From Omnitrophica WOR_2 bacterium RIFCSPHIGHO2_02_FULL_45_21 (GTDB lineage: Bacteria; Omnitrophota; Gorgyraeia; Gygaellales; UBA12090), in the NCBI GenBank assembly GCA_001805575.1, contig MHGN01000066.1, positions 1-40,115 on the forward strand: a stretch of DNA of 40,115 nt, in the 5' to 3' direction. The position numbers and the translations under genes are program-made. This document shows, in pieces, positions 16,877-25,232 of this stretch; the stretch's first letter is position 1, and each line of letters opens with the position of its first letter. The notes beneath the pieces were generated by a model. The model saw only the letters and a list, made by a program, of their open reading frames with translations. It searched no databases and was not told the DNA's origin.

Positions 16877-18313
16877 TTAATGCGCTAATGCGGGGATGAA
16901 CAACTTAGCGATCTGAAAATAGATAATCAGGCCGAATACATCAACTATGCTGGTAGTAACGGGGCCAGCCAGCACCGCGGGGTCAAGGCCGAGCCGTTTA
17001 GAAATCAAAGGCAGGCTTATGCCGGTTAGAATGGCTAAAACAACGATTAAGGTCAGGCTTAAACCCACAACTATGGAAAGAGAAATATCATTTTGCAACC
17101 AAAAGGCGCGTAAGAATGCTACCGCCCCTACGATAAAACTCATCGCTAAGGAAGCCGTCAGTTCCAAACGCACTACCTTCCTGACATTCTTCCATCTGAC
17201 ATCGCCGGTCGCCAGGCCCCTGATAATCGTAATTGATGTCTGGGCGCCGGCATTACCTCCTGTATCTAAAAGCATGGGGATAAAAAAAGTCAACGCCACC
17301 ACGGTTCCCAGGGCATGTTCAAAGTTCTTTAAGACTGTTCCGGTAAGAAAGTCAAACATAAGTAAAAATATAAGCCAGCCGACGCGGCGCCTTACTAACT
17401 CTCCAACTGTGGTGGTAGCATAGCGGATTTCCTCGCCGCCCTTGGCTTCCATCTTGCCAATCTCATATAATTCTTTGGTGGCTTTCTTGTTAATCAAATC
17501 TATGACGTCATCAATAGTGATCAGCCCCAATAATTTATTTTCATCATCAACAACGGGGGCATCTAACAAGTCATACTTGGCGAATCTTTTGGCTACATCT
17601 TCTTTCAACATATTGCAGTCAAGCTTAATTGGCTCAACATCAGACATAACATCCTTAATCAGCATATCCGCGGGCGCTGAAATCAACGTCTGCAGGCTCA
17701 ATCCCCCGATAAGATGATGCTCATCATCAGCTACATAAAGCGAATAAAGATTTGGATATTGGCCGGCTTTACAGCTTTCCTGAAGATGGATGATTGCCTG
17801 GCGGGCAGTCATCATCTTTTTTAACTCCACAAACTCGGTGGTCATAATGCTTCCGGCCTGGCCTTCTTTAAAAGTAAGCAGTCTCCTCACGTCATCAACT
17901 TCTTCTTTTTTCATTACCGAGAAAAGCTTCTTGACTACTTTCGGTTTCAGGTCTTTAAAAAGCCTCACCCGCTCATCAGGAGCCATTTCATTTAAAATAG
18001 GAACAACTTCCTGGTTATCAAGATTATTAAGCAGATACGATTGCTCTTCAAAGCGCAGGTCCTCAAATACCTCAACTGCCTTGCGCGCGCTTAAGAGCCG
18101 AAAGATAAGAATCTTTTCCTGCTGGGTGAGTTTGGTCCAGCCTTCGGCCAAATCAATGGAATGGATATTTTTTAAGAGGTCTCTTGCCTGGGCGAATTCT
18201 TTTTTCTCTAACAATTCTCTTGCCTCCGGCAAAAAGAGCGCGAAGCTGCTTGGCCTGGATAGAGTTCGTTGCCCATGGTTATTGTGTGTGCGCTGATGAT
18301 TGAGCTGATTCAT
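16877..18313 (-). CDS. mgtE: Magnesium transporter MgtE
   Basis: Inner-membrane Mg2+ channel of 478 residues gated by cytosolic Mg2+. It has the MgtE N domain of helical repeats (about 35-160), a CBS pair (about 165-285), then a plug helix and five transmembrane helices. Signature segments PMLLDTGGNAGAQTS and DPAVLAGPVTTSIVDVFGLIIYF, including the pore Asp, are intact. About 30 polar N-terminal residues precede the domain. Its start overlaps the M16 protease stop by 4 bp. Confidence 0.95.
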   Translation of the reverse strand: MNQLNHQRTHNNHGQRTLSRPSSFALFLPEARELLEKKEFAQARDLLKNIHSIDLAEGWTKLTQQEKILIFRLLSARKAVEVFEDLRFEEQSYLLNNLDNQEVVPILNEMAPDERVRLFKDLKPKVVKKLFSVMKKEEVDDVRRLLTFKEGQAGSIMTTEFVELKKMMTARQAIIHLQESCKAGQYPNLYSLYVADDEHHLIGGLSLQTLISAPADMLIKDVMSDVEPIKLDCNMLKEDVAKRFAKYDLLDAPVVDDENKLLGLITIDDVIDLINKKATKELYEIGKMEAKGGEEIRYATTTVGELVRRRVGWLIFLLMFDFLTGTVLKNFEHALGTVVALTFFIPMLLDTGGNAGAQTSITIIRGLATGDVRWKNVRKVVRLELTASLAMSFIVGAVAFLRAFWLQNDISLSIVVGLSLTLIVVLAILTGISLPLISKRLGLDPAVLAGPVTTSIVDVFGLIIYFQIAKLFIPALAH

Positions 18314-19575
18314 TCTAACAAACGGGCAATTTCAGCCTGTTCTTTCTCCTTTTGAGGGCCAATAATGGCTAAACTCAAAGAGCGGCCCTTAAAGATATCC
18401 TTGGCTACCCTTAATAAATCATCAATAGTTACTTTGCTTATTTCTTTTAAAATTTCATCCGCGCTTTTTATTTTTCTTACGGCAGTCTCCTGCTCCCCCA
18501 TCCAGAGCATATGGTCAAGGGTATCTTCTAAACTCATTAAGAGCTGTCCGGTATAGTATTCCTTGGCGCGGGCAAATTCATTCTTGGCTACGGGAGACTT
18601 TGTAATTCTGCGAATTTCCTTTAATATCGCGGAAATTGCCGTGAACACCTTGTGGTTATCCACTCCCGCGTGAACAAAGAACGCCCCGCTATCGTTAAAA
18701 TATCTGGGCTGAGTGGCTATTTCATAGGCCAGCCCCTTCTTGTCCCTGATTTCACTAAAGAGCCGGCTGGACATATTCGCTCCCAAAACAATATGCAGCA
18801 GGCCTATCGTATGCCTATCCGGATGCTCTCGCCTATAGGAATGAAACCCCATTGCTAAGTGGCTCTGTTGTGTATCCTTCTGGAAAAACCTGCTGCGCGG
18901 CTTATCCTGATTAACGTTTACCTTCTTGAAATTTGTATTTGTTTTGGCCCTGGCTTTAGAGAATATCTTTGCTAAGGCATCAAGCAGTCTTTGGTGTTCT
19001 ATGTTCCCGCAGACCGAAACCACAATATTAGCCGGATGATAGAACTGACGCTGGAAATCGGCAATCGCGGGCTGTTTTAGGCCGCTTACCGAATCTAAAG
19101 TCCCGGCAAGATTCATACCTAAGGGATGCCCGGGCCAGAGCAGTTCATCTAATAGTTCATTCACGTATGCTTGCGGCAGGTCGCGGTACATCTTGATTTC
19201 TTCCAAAATTACTGATTTTTCCTTTTTCAGGTCATCATTAGCCAAAAGCGGCTCTAAAACCATATCGGATAAAATATCCAGGGCAAGCATCAGGTGCTTG
19301 GAAATAATCTTGGTTAGGTAACAGGTAAACTCTTCTGAGGTAAAACCGTTGAGCGATCCGCCCAGCCCCTCTATGGTTTCCTTAATACTACGCGCCGAAT
19401 ATTTCTTAGTTCCCTTAAAACAAAGATGCTCTAATACATGGGCAATGCCTTTATTGGCTTTTCCCTCATATCTTCCTCCAACGCCGAGCCAGATTCCCAC
19501 GGATGCGGAATTTCTCTGCGGCATTTTATGGGTGACTAATCTAAGCCCGTTAGCTAACGCGCTTTTTTCGTACAT
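18310..19575 (-). CDS. M16 family zinc metallopeptidase (processing-peptidase-like)
   Basis: Zinc peptidase of 421 residues resembling mitochondrial processing peptidase beta and B. subtilis MlpA. The inverted zinc motif HVLEH lies at 46-50, with a downstream Glu in the EEIKMYRDLPQAYVNELL region as third ligand. Both M16 halves are present; the second contains the G-rich LGANMSSRLFSEIRDKKGLAYEI segment. The substrate is unknown. Its first 26 bp overlap the end of trpA and its stop overlaps mgtE. Confidence 0.93.
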   Translation of the reverse strand: MYEKSALANGLRLVTHKMPQRNSASVGIWLGVGGRYEGKANKGIAHVLEHLCFKGTKKYSARSIKETIEGLGGSLNGFTSEEFTCYLTKIISKHLMLALDILSDMVLEPLLANDDLKKEKSVILEEIKMYRDLPQAYVNELLDELLWPGHPLGMNLAGTLDSVSGLKQPAIADFQRQFYHPANIVVSVCGNIEHQRLLDALAKIFSKARAKTNTNFKKVNVNQDKPRSRFFQKDTQQSHLAMGFHSYRREHPDRHTIGLLHIVLGANMSSRLFSEIRDKKGLAYEIATQPRYFNDSGAFFVHAGVDNHKVFTAISAILKEIRRITKSPVAKNEFARAKEYYTGQLLMSLEDTLDHMLWMGEQETAVRKIKSADEILKEISKVTIDDLLRVAKDIFKGRSLSLAIIGPQKEKEQAEIARLLE

Positions 19576-20353
19576 TTAAACCTCCCACAAACCTGCCAAC
19601 CTTCTTAAGCAAATCTTTTGCCCCGAGATTATCCCGGATTACCTTGATTACTGCGCTTCCCACAATCGCGCCGTCGGCAATCTTAAAAATCTGAGCTATA
19701 TGTTTGGCGCAAGAAATGCCAAACCCCACACAGAGAGGTTTTTGGGTATATTTTTTTATCTTAAGAATATTTTGCCTTAAGTCCGCGGATAAGTTTTCGC
19801 GCGCGCCGGTAACGCCGGTTAAGGAAACATAATAAATAAAGCCGCTGGATACTTTGCTTATGTATTTGAGCCTTTTGATAGAACTGGTAGGCGATAAGAA
19901 AAATATGGTTTTCAGGCCTTGTTTTCTGGCTAAAGATACCAGCCAGCTGTCCTCTTCCGGAGGCAGGTCGGCAATTATGATTCCATCCACGCCAGCTTTT
20001 ACCGCCTCACTGACAAATCTTACCTGGCCATAGGAAAAAATAGGATTGTAATAACCCATAAGGCAAAGCGGGATCTGCGTCTTTTTTCTCAAAGACCTCA
20101 CTAATGAAAATACAGCCGGCAGATGGACTTTCTTCTTAAGCGCGTAATTAGAGGCCGCCTGAATTATCGGCCCGTCTGCCAGGGGGTCAGAAAAAGGGAT
20201 GCCTAATTCAATAATGTCTACGCCCCTTCCTTCTAATTCTAAAACCAACTTTTCCGTAGTATTCATATCCGGATAACCGCACGTCAAATACACAAGCAAG
20301 GCCTTTTGGCCTTTAGTTCTCAACTCTCTGAATTTTGTATCTATTCGGTTCAT
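19550..20353 (-). CDS. trpA: Tryptophan synthase alpha chain
   Basis: Cleaves indole-3-glycerol phosphate to indole and glyceraldehyde-3-phosphate. The catalytic residues are at standard positions, E49 (IIELGIPFSDP) and D60 (LADGPIIQAA). Its 267 residues form one TIM barrel, with the phosphate-binding VGFGIS and GAIVGSAVIK loops near the C-terminus. It follows trpB after an 84-bp gap with two hairpins, unusual for a gene pair that is normally tightly coupled. Confidence 0.97.
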   Translation of the reverse strand: MNRIDTKFRELRTKGQKALLVYLTCGYPDMNTTEKLVLELEGRGVDIIELGIPFSDPLADGPIIQAASNYALKKKVHLPAVFSLVRSLRKKTQIPLCLMGYYNPIFSYGQVRFVSEAVKAGVDGIIIADLPPEEDSWLVSLARKQGLKTIFFLSPTSSIKRLKYISKVSSGFIYYVSLTGVTGARENLSADLRQNILKIKKYTQKPLCVGFGISCAKHIAQIFKIADGAIVGSAVIKVIRDNLGAKDLLKKVGRFVGGLNVRKKRVS

Positions 20354-20437
20354 ATCTATAACTACAGGCTTACGCCTGCAGTATCCTTTTAGACATTCTC
20401 CACACGCCTGCCTGCCGGCAGGCGGGTAAGTGTAGAG
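20350..20437. repeat. trpB-trpA gap with two hairpins
   Basis: The larger hairpin (about 20399-20438) has a perfect core CGCCTGCC-TGCC-GGCAGGCG and outer arms CTCCACAC/GTGTAGAG with one mismatch. A smaller CAGGC-TTAC-GCCTG (about 20366-20379) lies nearer trpA. The CCTGCC/GGCAGG core recurs downstream of prfA at 32511-32526. No U-tract follows on the minus strand, so these look like REP-type elements rather than terminators. Confidence 0.6.
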
Positions 20438-21622
20438 TTATAATTTAAAATAGTCCCTTACTATATTAATATCCTTATCGCCTCTTCCGGATAGGCATAG
20501 GATGGCTGTCTTTTTAAATTTTATTTGCTTAGATAATACTTTAAGATAATACAACGCATGGGCCGGCTCAAGCGCGGGAATAATACCCTCGGCCTCAGAA
20601 AGGAGTTTAAAACCTTCCAATGCCTGGCGATCAGTAACCGTTACGTATTGAGCCCGTTTTATCTTTTTGTAATAGCTATGCTCGGGCCCCACACCGGGAT
20701 AGTCAAGCCCGGCGGCTATTGAATGGGCAATGGCAATCTGGCCATCCTTATCCTGCAGAAGGAAGCTCTTTGAACCGTGCAATACCCCGATTCTTCCTTT
20801 ATTTAAGCTAGCCGCATATTGGCAGGTATCTAATCCCAATCCGCCTGCTTCAACTCCGATAAATCTCACCTTCTTATCTTTAAAGAAAGCATGAAACAAA
20901 CCCATAGCATTGCTTCCGCCGCCCACACAGGCAACTAAGTAATCCGGAAGGCGGCCTTCCAATTCCAGAATCTGTTTTCTTGTTTCTCTGCCGATTATAC
21001 TCTGGAAGTCCCTGACCATCATTGGATAAGGATGGGGGCCGGCCACTGAGCCGATGATATAATGGGTATTTCGGACATTGGTTGCCCAGTCCCTGATTGC
21101 CTCATTCATTGCGTCTTTTAAGGTCCTGCTTCCGGATTTTACCGGAATAACCCGCGCCCCTAAGAGTTTCATCCGAAAGACATTTAACTCCTGACGCCGG
21201 ATATCTTCCTCACCCATAAAGATAGCGCACTCAAGCCCAAAAAGTCTGGCTGCGGTTGCCGTAGCCACGCCATGCTGGCCTGCGCCGGTTTCAGCAATCA
21301 CCCGGCGCTTACCCATACGAACAGCGAGTAAACCTTGAGCGATGGTATTATTTATTTTATGCGCTCCGGTATGCAAAAGGTCCTCACGTTTAAGGTAAAT
21401 TTTTAATTTCCCGCCAAAGACCTTAGTTAGATTATCAGCCAGATATAAGGGCGTAGGCCTGCCGCAATAGGAAGCAAGGTGATAGACCAGCTTGTTCTGA
21501 AACGACTTATCCCTTTTTGCCTTTTGGTATTCTTTCACCAGTGTATCTAAAGCAGAAATCAACACCTCTGGCACGAACCTCCCGCCAAAACCGTTAAAAT
21601 GTCCTGTGCTGTCTGGTAGCAT
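20438..21622 (-). CDS. trpB: Tryptophan synthase beta chain
   Basis: PLP enzyme joining indole and serine to make tryptophan. The 394 residues include GRFVPE near the N-terminus, the PLP lysine K89 in HTGAHKINN, the phosphate-binding GGGSNAMG loop and the C-terminal SGRGDKD segment. This is the common TrpB1 type that partners TrpA. It lies 14 bp after htpX and is probably transcribed from the promoter upstream of htpX. Confidence 0.97.
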   Translation of the reverse strand: MLPDSTGHFNGFGGRFVPEVLISALDTLVKEYQKAKRDKSFQNKLVYHLASYCGRPTPLYLADNLTKVFGGKLKIYLKREDLLHTGAHKINNTIAQGLLAVRMGKRRVIAETGAGQHGVATATAARLFGLECAIFMGEEDIRRQELNVFRMKLLGARVIPVKSGSRTLKDAMNEAIRDWATNVRNTHYIIGSVAGPHPYPMMVRDFQSIIGRETRKQILELEGRLPDYLVACVGGGSNAMGLFHAFFKDKKVRFIGVEAGGLGLDTCQYAASLNKGRIGVLHGSKSFLLQDKDGQIAIAHSIAAGLDYPGVGPEHSYYKKIKRAQYVTVTDRQALEGFKLLSEAEGIIPALEPAHALYYLKVLSKQIKFKKTAILCLSGRGDKDINIVRDYFKL

Positions 21623-21636
21623 AGATTAAGGCCTAA

Positions 21637-22617
21637 TCACGAGGCAATTTTATTGTAGCTGGATAACATCTTGATGCGCTTGAGCATATTCGGGTGGGTG
21701 CTCATTACTTCTAACAACCGCTCTGCAAAACCAATGTTCAATCTTTTTGAACTTAAGACGGCCAGCTCATCAGTATCTATCGTTCCTGACCTATCCAAAT
21801 CTAACTGGCGCAATTCCTTAATTTCATTAAGAGCGCAGGAAGGGTCGTTAACAAAAAAGGCCTTTAGCCCTTCAACCTGCCTTAAACTCTCTTTATCAAC
21901 CCTAAGCGAACCATAGACTAACTTATACAAAGCTGAAGCCAAATTACTCGGCGCGCATCCCAGAGATAGAGCGCCTCTATCGGCAAAATACTCCCTGATT
22001 CTTGAAGCGTAGAGAACCAAAAGATTGGTGATAAAATAAAAAAGCATTGCCGCCATCCCGATAAGCGCTGCGCTATTGCCTTCGCTTCTCTTTTGCGCAG
22101 AGCCTCTATAATAAAGGTTGCTCACCGCAATATGATAAAGCACTATCGGTATGACTGAAAGTAAAGTAATGGTCAGCACATCCCTGTTTTTGAGGTGAGA
22201 GAGTTCATGAGCCAAAACCGCGCGCAATTCCTCTTCATTTAATAAATTCATAATCCCCCTGGTAACGCATACCCTGCCGTCTGATTTCCATCTGCCAAAG
22301 GCAAAGGCATTTGGGATGCCGATATCGGCAATACCTACCCTTGGCATCGGTATCCTGGCTTGGTCAGCTAAGCCTTTAACCATCGCATAGAGCTGAGCAT
22401 CTTCTTTAGCTGAAACATACTTTATGCGCATCTGCCATTCAATAAGCTTTGGCCCTATCATATACTGGATGAGCATCATTACCAGCGCAATGAATAAATA
22501 GGCCCAAAAATTAACGATGCCCAAACGAGCCGCCACCATCACCACAATCCCGTAGACAATGCTAAACAAAATTGCCACTAATAACCACATCCTTAATTTT
22601 AACCACAATATTGACAT
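21637..22617 (-). CDS. htpX: M48 family zinc metalloprotease HtpX with an EF-hand-like loop
   Basis: Membrane protease of 326 residues for quality control of membrane proteins. Two N-terminal transmembrane helices (about 10-55) precede the zinc site HELSH (137-141), with the third ligand in REYFADR (E209). Two further hydrophobic segments lie at 150-205, and the THPNMLKRI motif at 307-315. Between the catalytic part and the C-terminus, residues 273-284 read DLDRSGTIDTDE, a canonical 12-residue EF-hand calcium loop. An almost perfect Shine-Dalgarno (GGGAGGTGAT) and a strong promoter precede the ATG. Confidence 0.93.
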   Translation of the reverse strand: MSILWLKLRMWLLVAILFSIVYGIVVMVAARLGIVNFWAYLFIALVMMLIQYMIGPKLIEWQMRIKYVSAKEDAQLYAMVKGLADQARIPMPRVGIADIGIPNAFAFGRWKSDGRVCVTRGIMNLLNEEELRAVLAHELSHLKNRDVLTITLLSVIPIVLYHIAVSNLYYRGSAQKRSEGNSAALIGMAAMLFYFITNLLVLYASRIREYFADRGALSLGCAPSNLASALYKLVYGSLRVDKESLRQVEGLKAFFVNDPSCALNEIKELRQLDLDRSGTIDTDELAVLSSKRLNIGFAERLLEVMSTHPNMLKRIKMLSSYNKIAS

Positions 22618-22636
22618 CTCAAATCACCTCCCTTTC

Positions 22637-22664
22637 ATTATAACAAAAACTCGCATAATTTCAA
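22637..22664 (-). promoter_or_regulatory. Promoter for htpX(-trpBA)
   Basis: TTGAAA (22664-22659), 16-bp spacer, perfect TATAAT (22642-22637) on the minus strand. The -35 lies in the last codons of the nitroreductase gene, and the expected start point is about 12 nt before the htpX ATG. It can drive htpX and probably trpB-trpA. Confidence 0.75.
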
Positions 22665-23197
22665 GAAAATCGCCTGATTTCATCCATTGGTTTTCTTTTC
22701 TTATCCCGCACAACCTGGGTCTCCGGGTATCCAAGGCTTAAGCATATATCAACCTTTTTATCTTTTGGAATAGCTAATACCCGTTTTACTGCTTTTTCGT
22801 CAAACCAGCCAATCCAGCAGGCGCCCAGGCCTTCTTCCTGCGCCTGCAAAATCAGATGTTCACAGGCGATTCCAATATCAATCAGCGCATATTGCATACC
22901 CCTGAAATAGCCGCCCAGGCGGCAAAGATACGACGAGCGCTCCGTAACTACCGCAATGATTACCGGCGCCTTCCCGGCAAAAGAATTTAAAGCATAAATT
23001 CCGGAAAACGCCTGCGCGGCAAGTTTATTTTTTAATTTCTCATCGTCAACTATAATAAATGACCAGGGCTGGGAATTGCAGGCTGAAGGGGCAAGGCGGG
23101 CTGCCTCAAGGCATCTATCCAAAACTTCTCGGGAAATCAGATTGGGCAGGTATTTTCTTACGCTCTGTCTTCTCTTTACTAACTCAAGAAATGTCAT
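22661..23197 (-). CDS. Nitroreductase family flavoprotein
   Basis: FMN-dependent oxidoreductase of 178 residues, short but complete for the family. RRQSVRKY (8-15) and APSACNSQPWSFIIV are the FMN phosphate-binding regions, and the GLGACWIGWFDEKAVKRVL segment forms the distal part of the site. The substrate cannot be told from sequence; relatives reduce nitro compounds, quinones or flavins. It lies 9 bp after the response regulator gene and is probably co-transcribed with it. Confidence 0.88.
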   Translation of the reverse strand: MTFLELVKRRQSVRKYLPNLISREVLDRCLEAARLAPSACNSQPWSFIIVDDEKLKNKLAAQAFSGIYALNSFAGKAPVIIAVVTERSSYLCRLGGYFRGMQYALIDIGIACEHLILQAQEEGLGACWIGWFDEKAVKRVLAIPKDKKVDICLSLGYPETQVVRDKKRKPMDEIRRFS

Positions 23198-23206
23198 TAA
23201 CTAATT

Positions 23207-23578
23207 TCACTCGCCTAAAATTATCCTTACCGAGTCCAGAAGAGCCTGGGGGCGCATTTTATGCTTTATCAAACAGGCCTCGGCTCCTAATCTCTTTGCC
23301 CTCTCTATCTCTTGCGGAGAATCCCGTATGGTTAAGACTATCACCGGAATGTGCTGGGTCAGCGAATTTTTCTTATAGAGATTAAGGAATTCAAATCCAT
23401 CGATGTCAGGCATAACCAAGTCCAAAATAATCAAATCTATTTTTTCCTCTTCCAGCTCCTTCAGCCCCTGCCTGCCATCGCCTGCGCTAACGGTTTTATA
23501 GCCAGCCCGCTCCAGGAGAGAACCATTGATTTCTCTGGTTAGACGATTATCATCTATAAGCAGTATCTTTTTTGCCAT
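23207..23578 (-). CDS. Single-domain response regulator (CheY-like)
   Basis: A stand-alone receiver domain of 123 residues with no output domain. The acidic pair D9-D10, the phosphoacceptor D53 (LIILDLVMPDIDG), T83 and K105 are all present, so it should be phosphorylatable. No histidine kinase gene lies nearby. It starts only three bases after the T-run of an intrinsic terminator, with no clear Shine-Dalgarno, so expression probably depends on read-through of the leader. Confidence 0.93.
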   Translation of the reverse strand: MAKKILLIDDNRLTREINGSLLERAGYKTVSAGDGRQGLKELEEEKIDLIILDLVMPDIDGFEFLNLYKKNSLTQHIPVIVLTIRDSPQEIERAKRLGAEACLIKHKMRPQALLDSVRIILGE

Positions 23579-23581
23579 AAC

Positions 23582-23609
23582 AAAAAAGCACCCAGAAAAT
23601 CCCGGATGC
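23582..23609 (-). terminator. Intrinsic terminator directly before the response-regulator start
   Basis: Minus-strand GCATCCGGG pairs with TCTGGGTGC over 9 bp (three G-U pairs) around a 4-nt AUUU loop, followed by six T residues (23587-23582). The ATG of the response regulator begins at 23578. Confidence 0.8.
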
Positions 23610-23753
23610 CTTATCTCTTTATAATTGCGGCCGATAAAGGTGAGCTTTTTCTTTTTCGCATCACCTTCTTACCTCTCGTAGCTCTTACTGTTTACCTGCT
23701 CAAGGGTAACCTTTATCGGCAGTTTTACTTTCTTTTCGCGCTTTTCCCTTCTT
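23582..23753 (-). ncRNA. Structured leader RNA, candidate riboswitch or attenuator
   Basis: From the predicted start point near 23753 to the terminator is about 170 nt without a gene. A perfect 12-bp long-range stem joins GCCGATAAAGGT (23720-23709) and ACCTTTATCGGC (23641-23630). Inside are TACC-N8-GGTA and a GGTGA/TCACC hairpin that shares bases with the long stem, so the two compete. The right arm can also pair, with a bulge, with GATAAGG just before the terminator. I could not match it to the common riboswitch classes I know. It may instead be a separate terminated small RNA. Confidence 0.55.
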
Positions 23754-23759
23754 AATTAA

Positions 23760-23788
23760 AGTATACCTCAAAAATCACTGCTTTTCAA
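23760..23788 (-). promoter_or_regulatory. Promoter of the response-regulator leader
   Basis: TTGAAA (23788-23783), exactly 17 bp, TATACT (23765-23760) on the minus strand. The -35 abuts the left target-site duplication of the insertion sequence, so the IS landed immediately upstream of the core promoter. Confidence 0.75.
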
Positions 23789-23803
23789 GATATAAAATAG
23801 GCC
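23789..23803. repeat. Target-site duplication, left copy
   Basis: GATATAAAATAGGCC, identical to 25198-25212, directly abutting the TGT tip of the insertion sequence. Confidence 0.88.
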
Positions 23804-25197
23804 TGTCAACTGCAATTGAAAACTGGACACTTTTCAGGCAATTTCATTTGAAAACTGGACACCCTGTTTTTGGGGTATACTTGGAAGAAAAAGGAGGATT
23901 CTAAATATGGCCCAAATACACAAGCAGTTTTCAAATGAACAAGTCAAAGATCTTTTTAAGCGCTACATGGAAAAACAAATTGAACGTGCATATATTCAAG
24001 AGCTCTTGGGTATTAAAAAATCCCAGTTCTTTGCCCTTCTAAAAGAATACCGTGATAATCCTGGCGGATTCTCCATTAACTATAGGAGAATTTCGCCTAA
24101 ACGAATTCCCAAGATTGTTGAAAATAATATCATTAAGGAGCTCCAAATCGATAAAGATGCCATTAAAAATAAAGATATCCCTTTAAAATACTATAACTAC
24201 TCTTACATCAGAGACCGCTTGGAAAAAGCATATAATCAAACCGTCTCCCTCAACACTATCATTACACGCGCCAAGCTTCATGACTTCTACATCCCGCGCA
24301 AAGAACATAAAAAAACGCACGACCGTGAAGTCTTAACCAATTATATCGGAGAACTCATTCAACACGATGCTTCATATCATTTGTGGGCGCCGGCCTCAGG
24401 CCAAAAGTGGTGCTTAATCACTTCTTTAGATGACCATAGCCGGTATATTCCTTACGGCAAATTCGAAGAGCATGAATCAAGTTGGGCACATATCCAAGCC
24501 TTACAGTCCGTCGTGATTAAGCATGGCTGCTCTTATTCATACTATATTGACTGCCATTCCATTTTTAGATATGTCAGGGGCCGTGACCAGGTGCATCAAA
24601 AGCTAGAGAAATTCACTGATGAGGTTGATCCTCAGTGGAAGCAGGTATTGATTGACTGTCACATTAAGCCAATCTATGCTTTATCACCTCAGGCTAAAGG
24701 CAAAGTTGAAAGGCCATATCAATGGCTTCAGGACCGGATTATTCGTTCTTGCATCCGCGAAGATGTCAAGACCATTGCTCATGGCCAGCGTGTCTTAAAT
24801 GCGGAACTAGACCGCTATAACCATAAACAGGTGCATTCGACTACCGGTGAAATCCCTTACTTGCGCTTCCGGAATGCCAAAGAACGGGGTAAATCATTAT
24901 TCCATCAATTTACTATACCTTTACCTTACCTGACCTATAAAGACATCTTTGCATTTAGAACTACGCGCTTCGTTGATCAATACTGCAAAGTAACGATTAA
25001 AAACATGGCCTTTAGGCTCAAAGATGTTGAACCAAGGCAGACTATTAATATCCGCGTCTATCCCTTGAATGATTCTCTTATAGAGCTCAGATTCTGGCTA
25101 AAAGGCAAACTTGTTGATACGCAAAGAGTCAAAAAACAAGAACTCGGACTGTCCAGTTTTCAACTGTAAATAGTCCAGTTTTCAAAAGTTCCTAACA
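23804..25197 (+). mobile_element. Complete insertion sequence, 1394 bp, with 15-bp target duplication
   Basis: Both ends begin TGT, and TTGAAAACTGGAC lies exactly 12 nt in from each tip (23816-23828 and 25173-25185, inverted). A second copy of the motif lies inward at each end (23848-23860 and 25151-25163). The element is flanked by the identical 15-bp direct repeat GATATAAAATAGGCC (23789-23803 and 25198-25212). A single intact transposase gene fills the interior. The long duplication resembles the IS1202/ISTde1-type groups as I recall them, formerly within ISNCY; the family needs an ISfinder comparison. Confidence 0.9.
23907..25169 (+). CDS. DDE (rve-type) transposase of the insertion sequence
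   Basis: A 420-residue transposase. An N-terminal helix-turn-helix region (about 8-55) binds the ends. The integrase-type core has D154 (IQHDAS), D215 (YYIDCHS) and E268 in PQAKGKVERPYQWLQDR, the spacing and context seen in ISNCY/ISDol1 and IS1202-like transposases. A C-terminal beta-rich domain follows. AGGAGG lies 9 nt before the ATG. The frame is uninterrupted, and its last codons run into the inner copy of the right-end repeat. It is on the opposite strand from its neighbours. Confidence 0.9.
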   Translation: MAQIHKQFSNEQVKDLFKRYMEKQIERAYIQELLGIKKSQFFALLKEYRDNPGGFSINYRRISPKRIPKIVENNIIKELQIDKDAIKNKDIPLKYYNYSYIRDRLEKAYNQTVSLNTIITRAKLHDFYIPRKEHKKTHDREVLTNYIGELIQHDASYHLWAPASGQKWCLITSLDDHSRYIPYGKFEEHESSWAHIQALQSVVIKHGCSYSYYIDCHSIFRYVRGRDQVHQKLEKFTDEVDPQWKQVLIDCHIKPIYALSPQAKGKVERPYQWLQDRIIRSCIREDVKTIAHGQRVLNAELDRYNHKQVHSTTGEIPYLRFRNAKERGKSLFHQFTIPLPYLTYKDIFAFRTTRFVDQYCKVTIKNMAFRLKDVEPRQTINIRVYPLNDSLIELRFWLKGKLVDTQRVKKQELGLSSFQL

Positions 25198-25212
25198 GAT
25201 ATAAAATAGGCC
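25198..25212. repeat. Target-site duplication, right copy
   Basis: GATATAAAATAGGCC, identical to the left copy, directly beyond the right tip of the insertion sequence and 20 bp past the stop of the metallo-beta-lactamase gene. Confidence 0.88.
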
Positions 25213-25232
25213 GCTTTCCCTTCAACAGTTAG

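Larger units (their letters stand above)
23579..23906. other. Gap between response regulator and transposase
   Basis: No protein gene seen. From left to right it holds the terminator, the structured leader, the leader promoter, the 15-bp direct repeat (23789-23803) and the left end of the insertion sequence with its two TTGAAAACTGGAC motifs. Confidence 0.7.

Noticed and set aside
20399-20438. Intrinsic terminator between trpB and trpA
   Set aside because: The stem is strong, but no T-run follows on the transcribed strand, and the core recurs elsewhere as a repeat.
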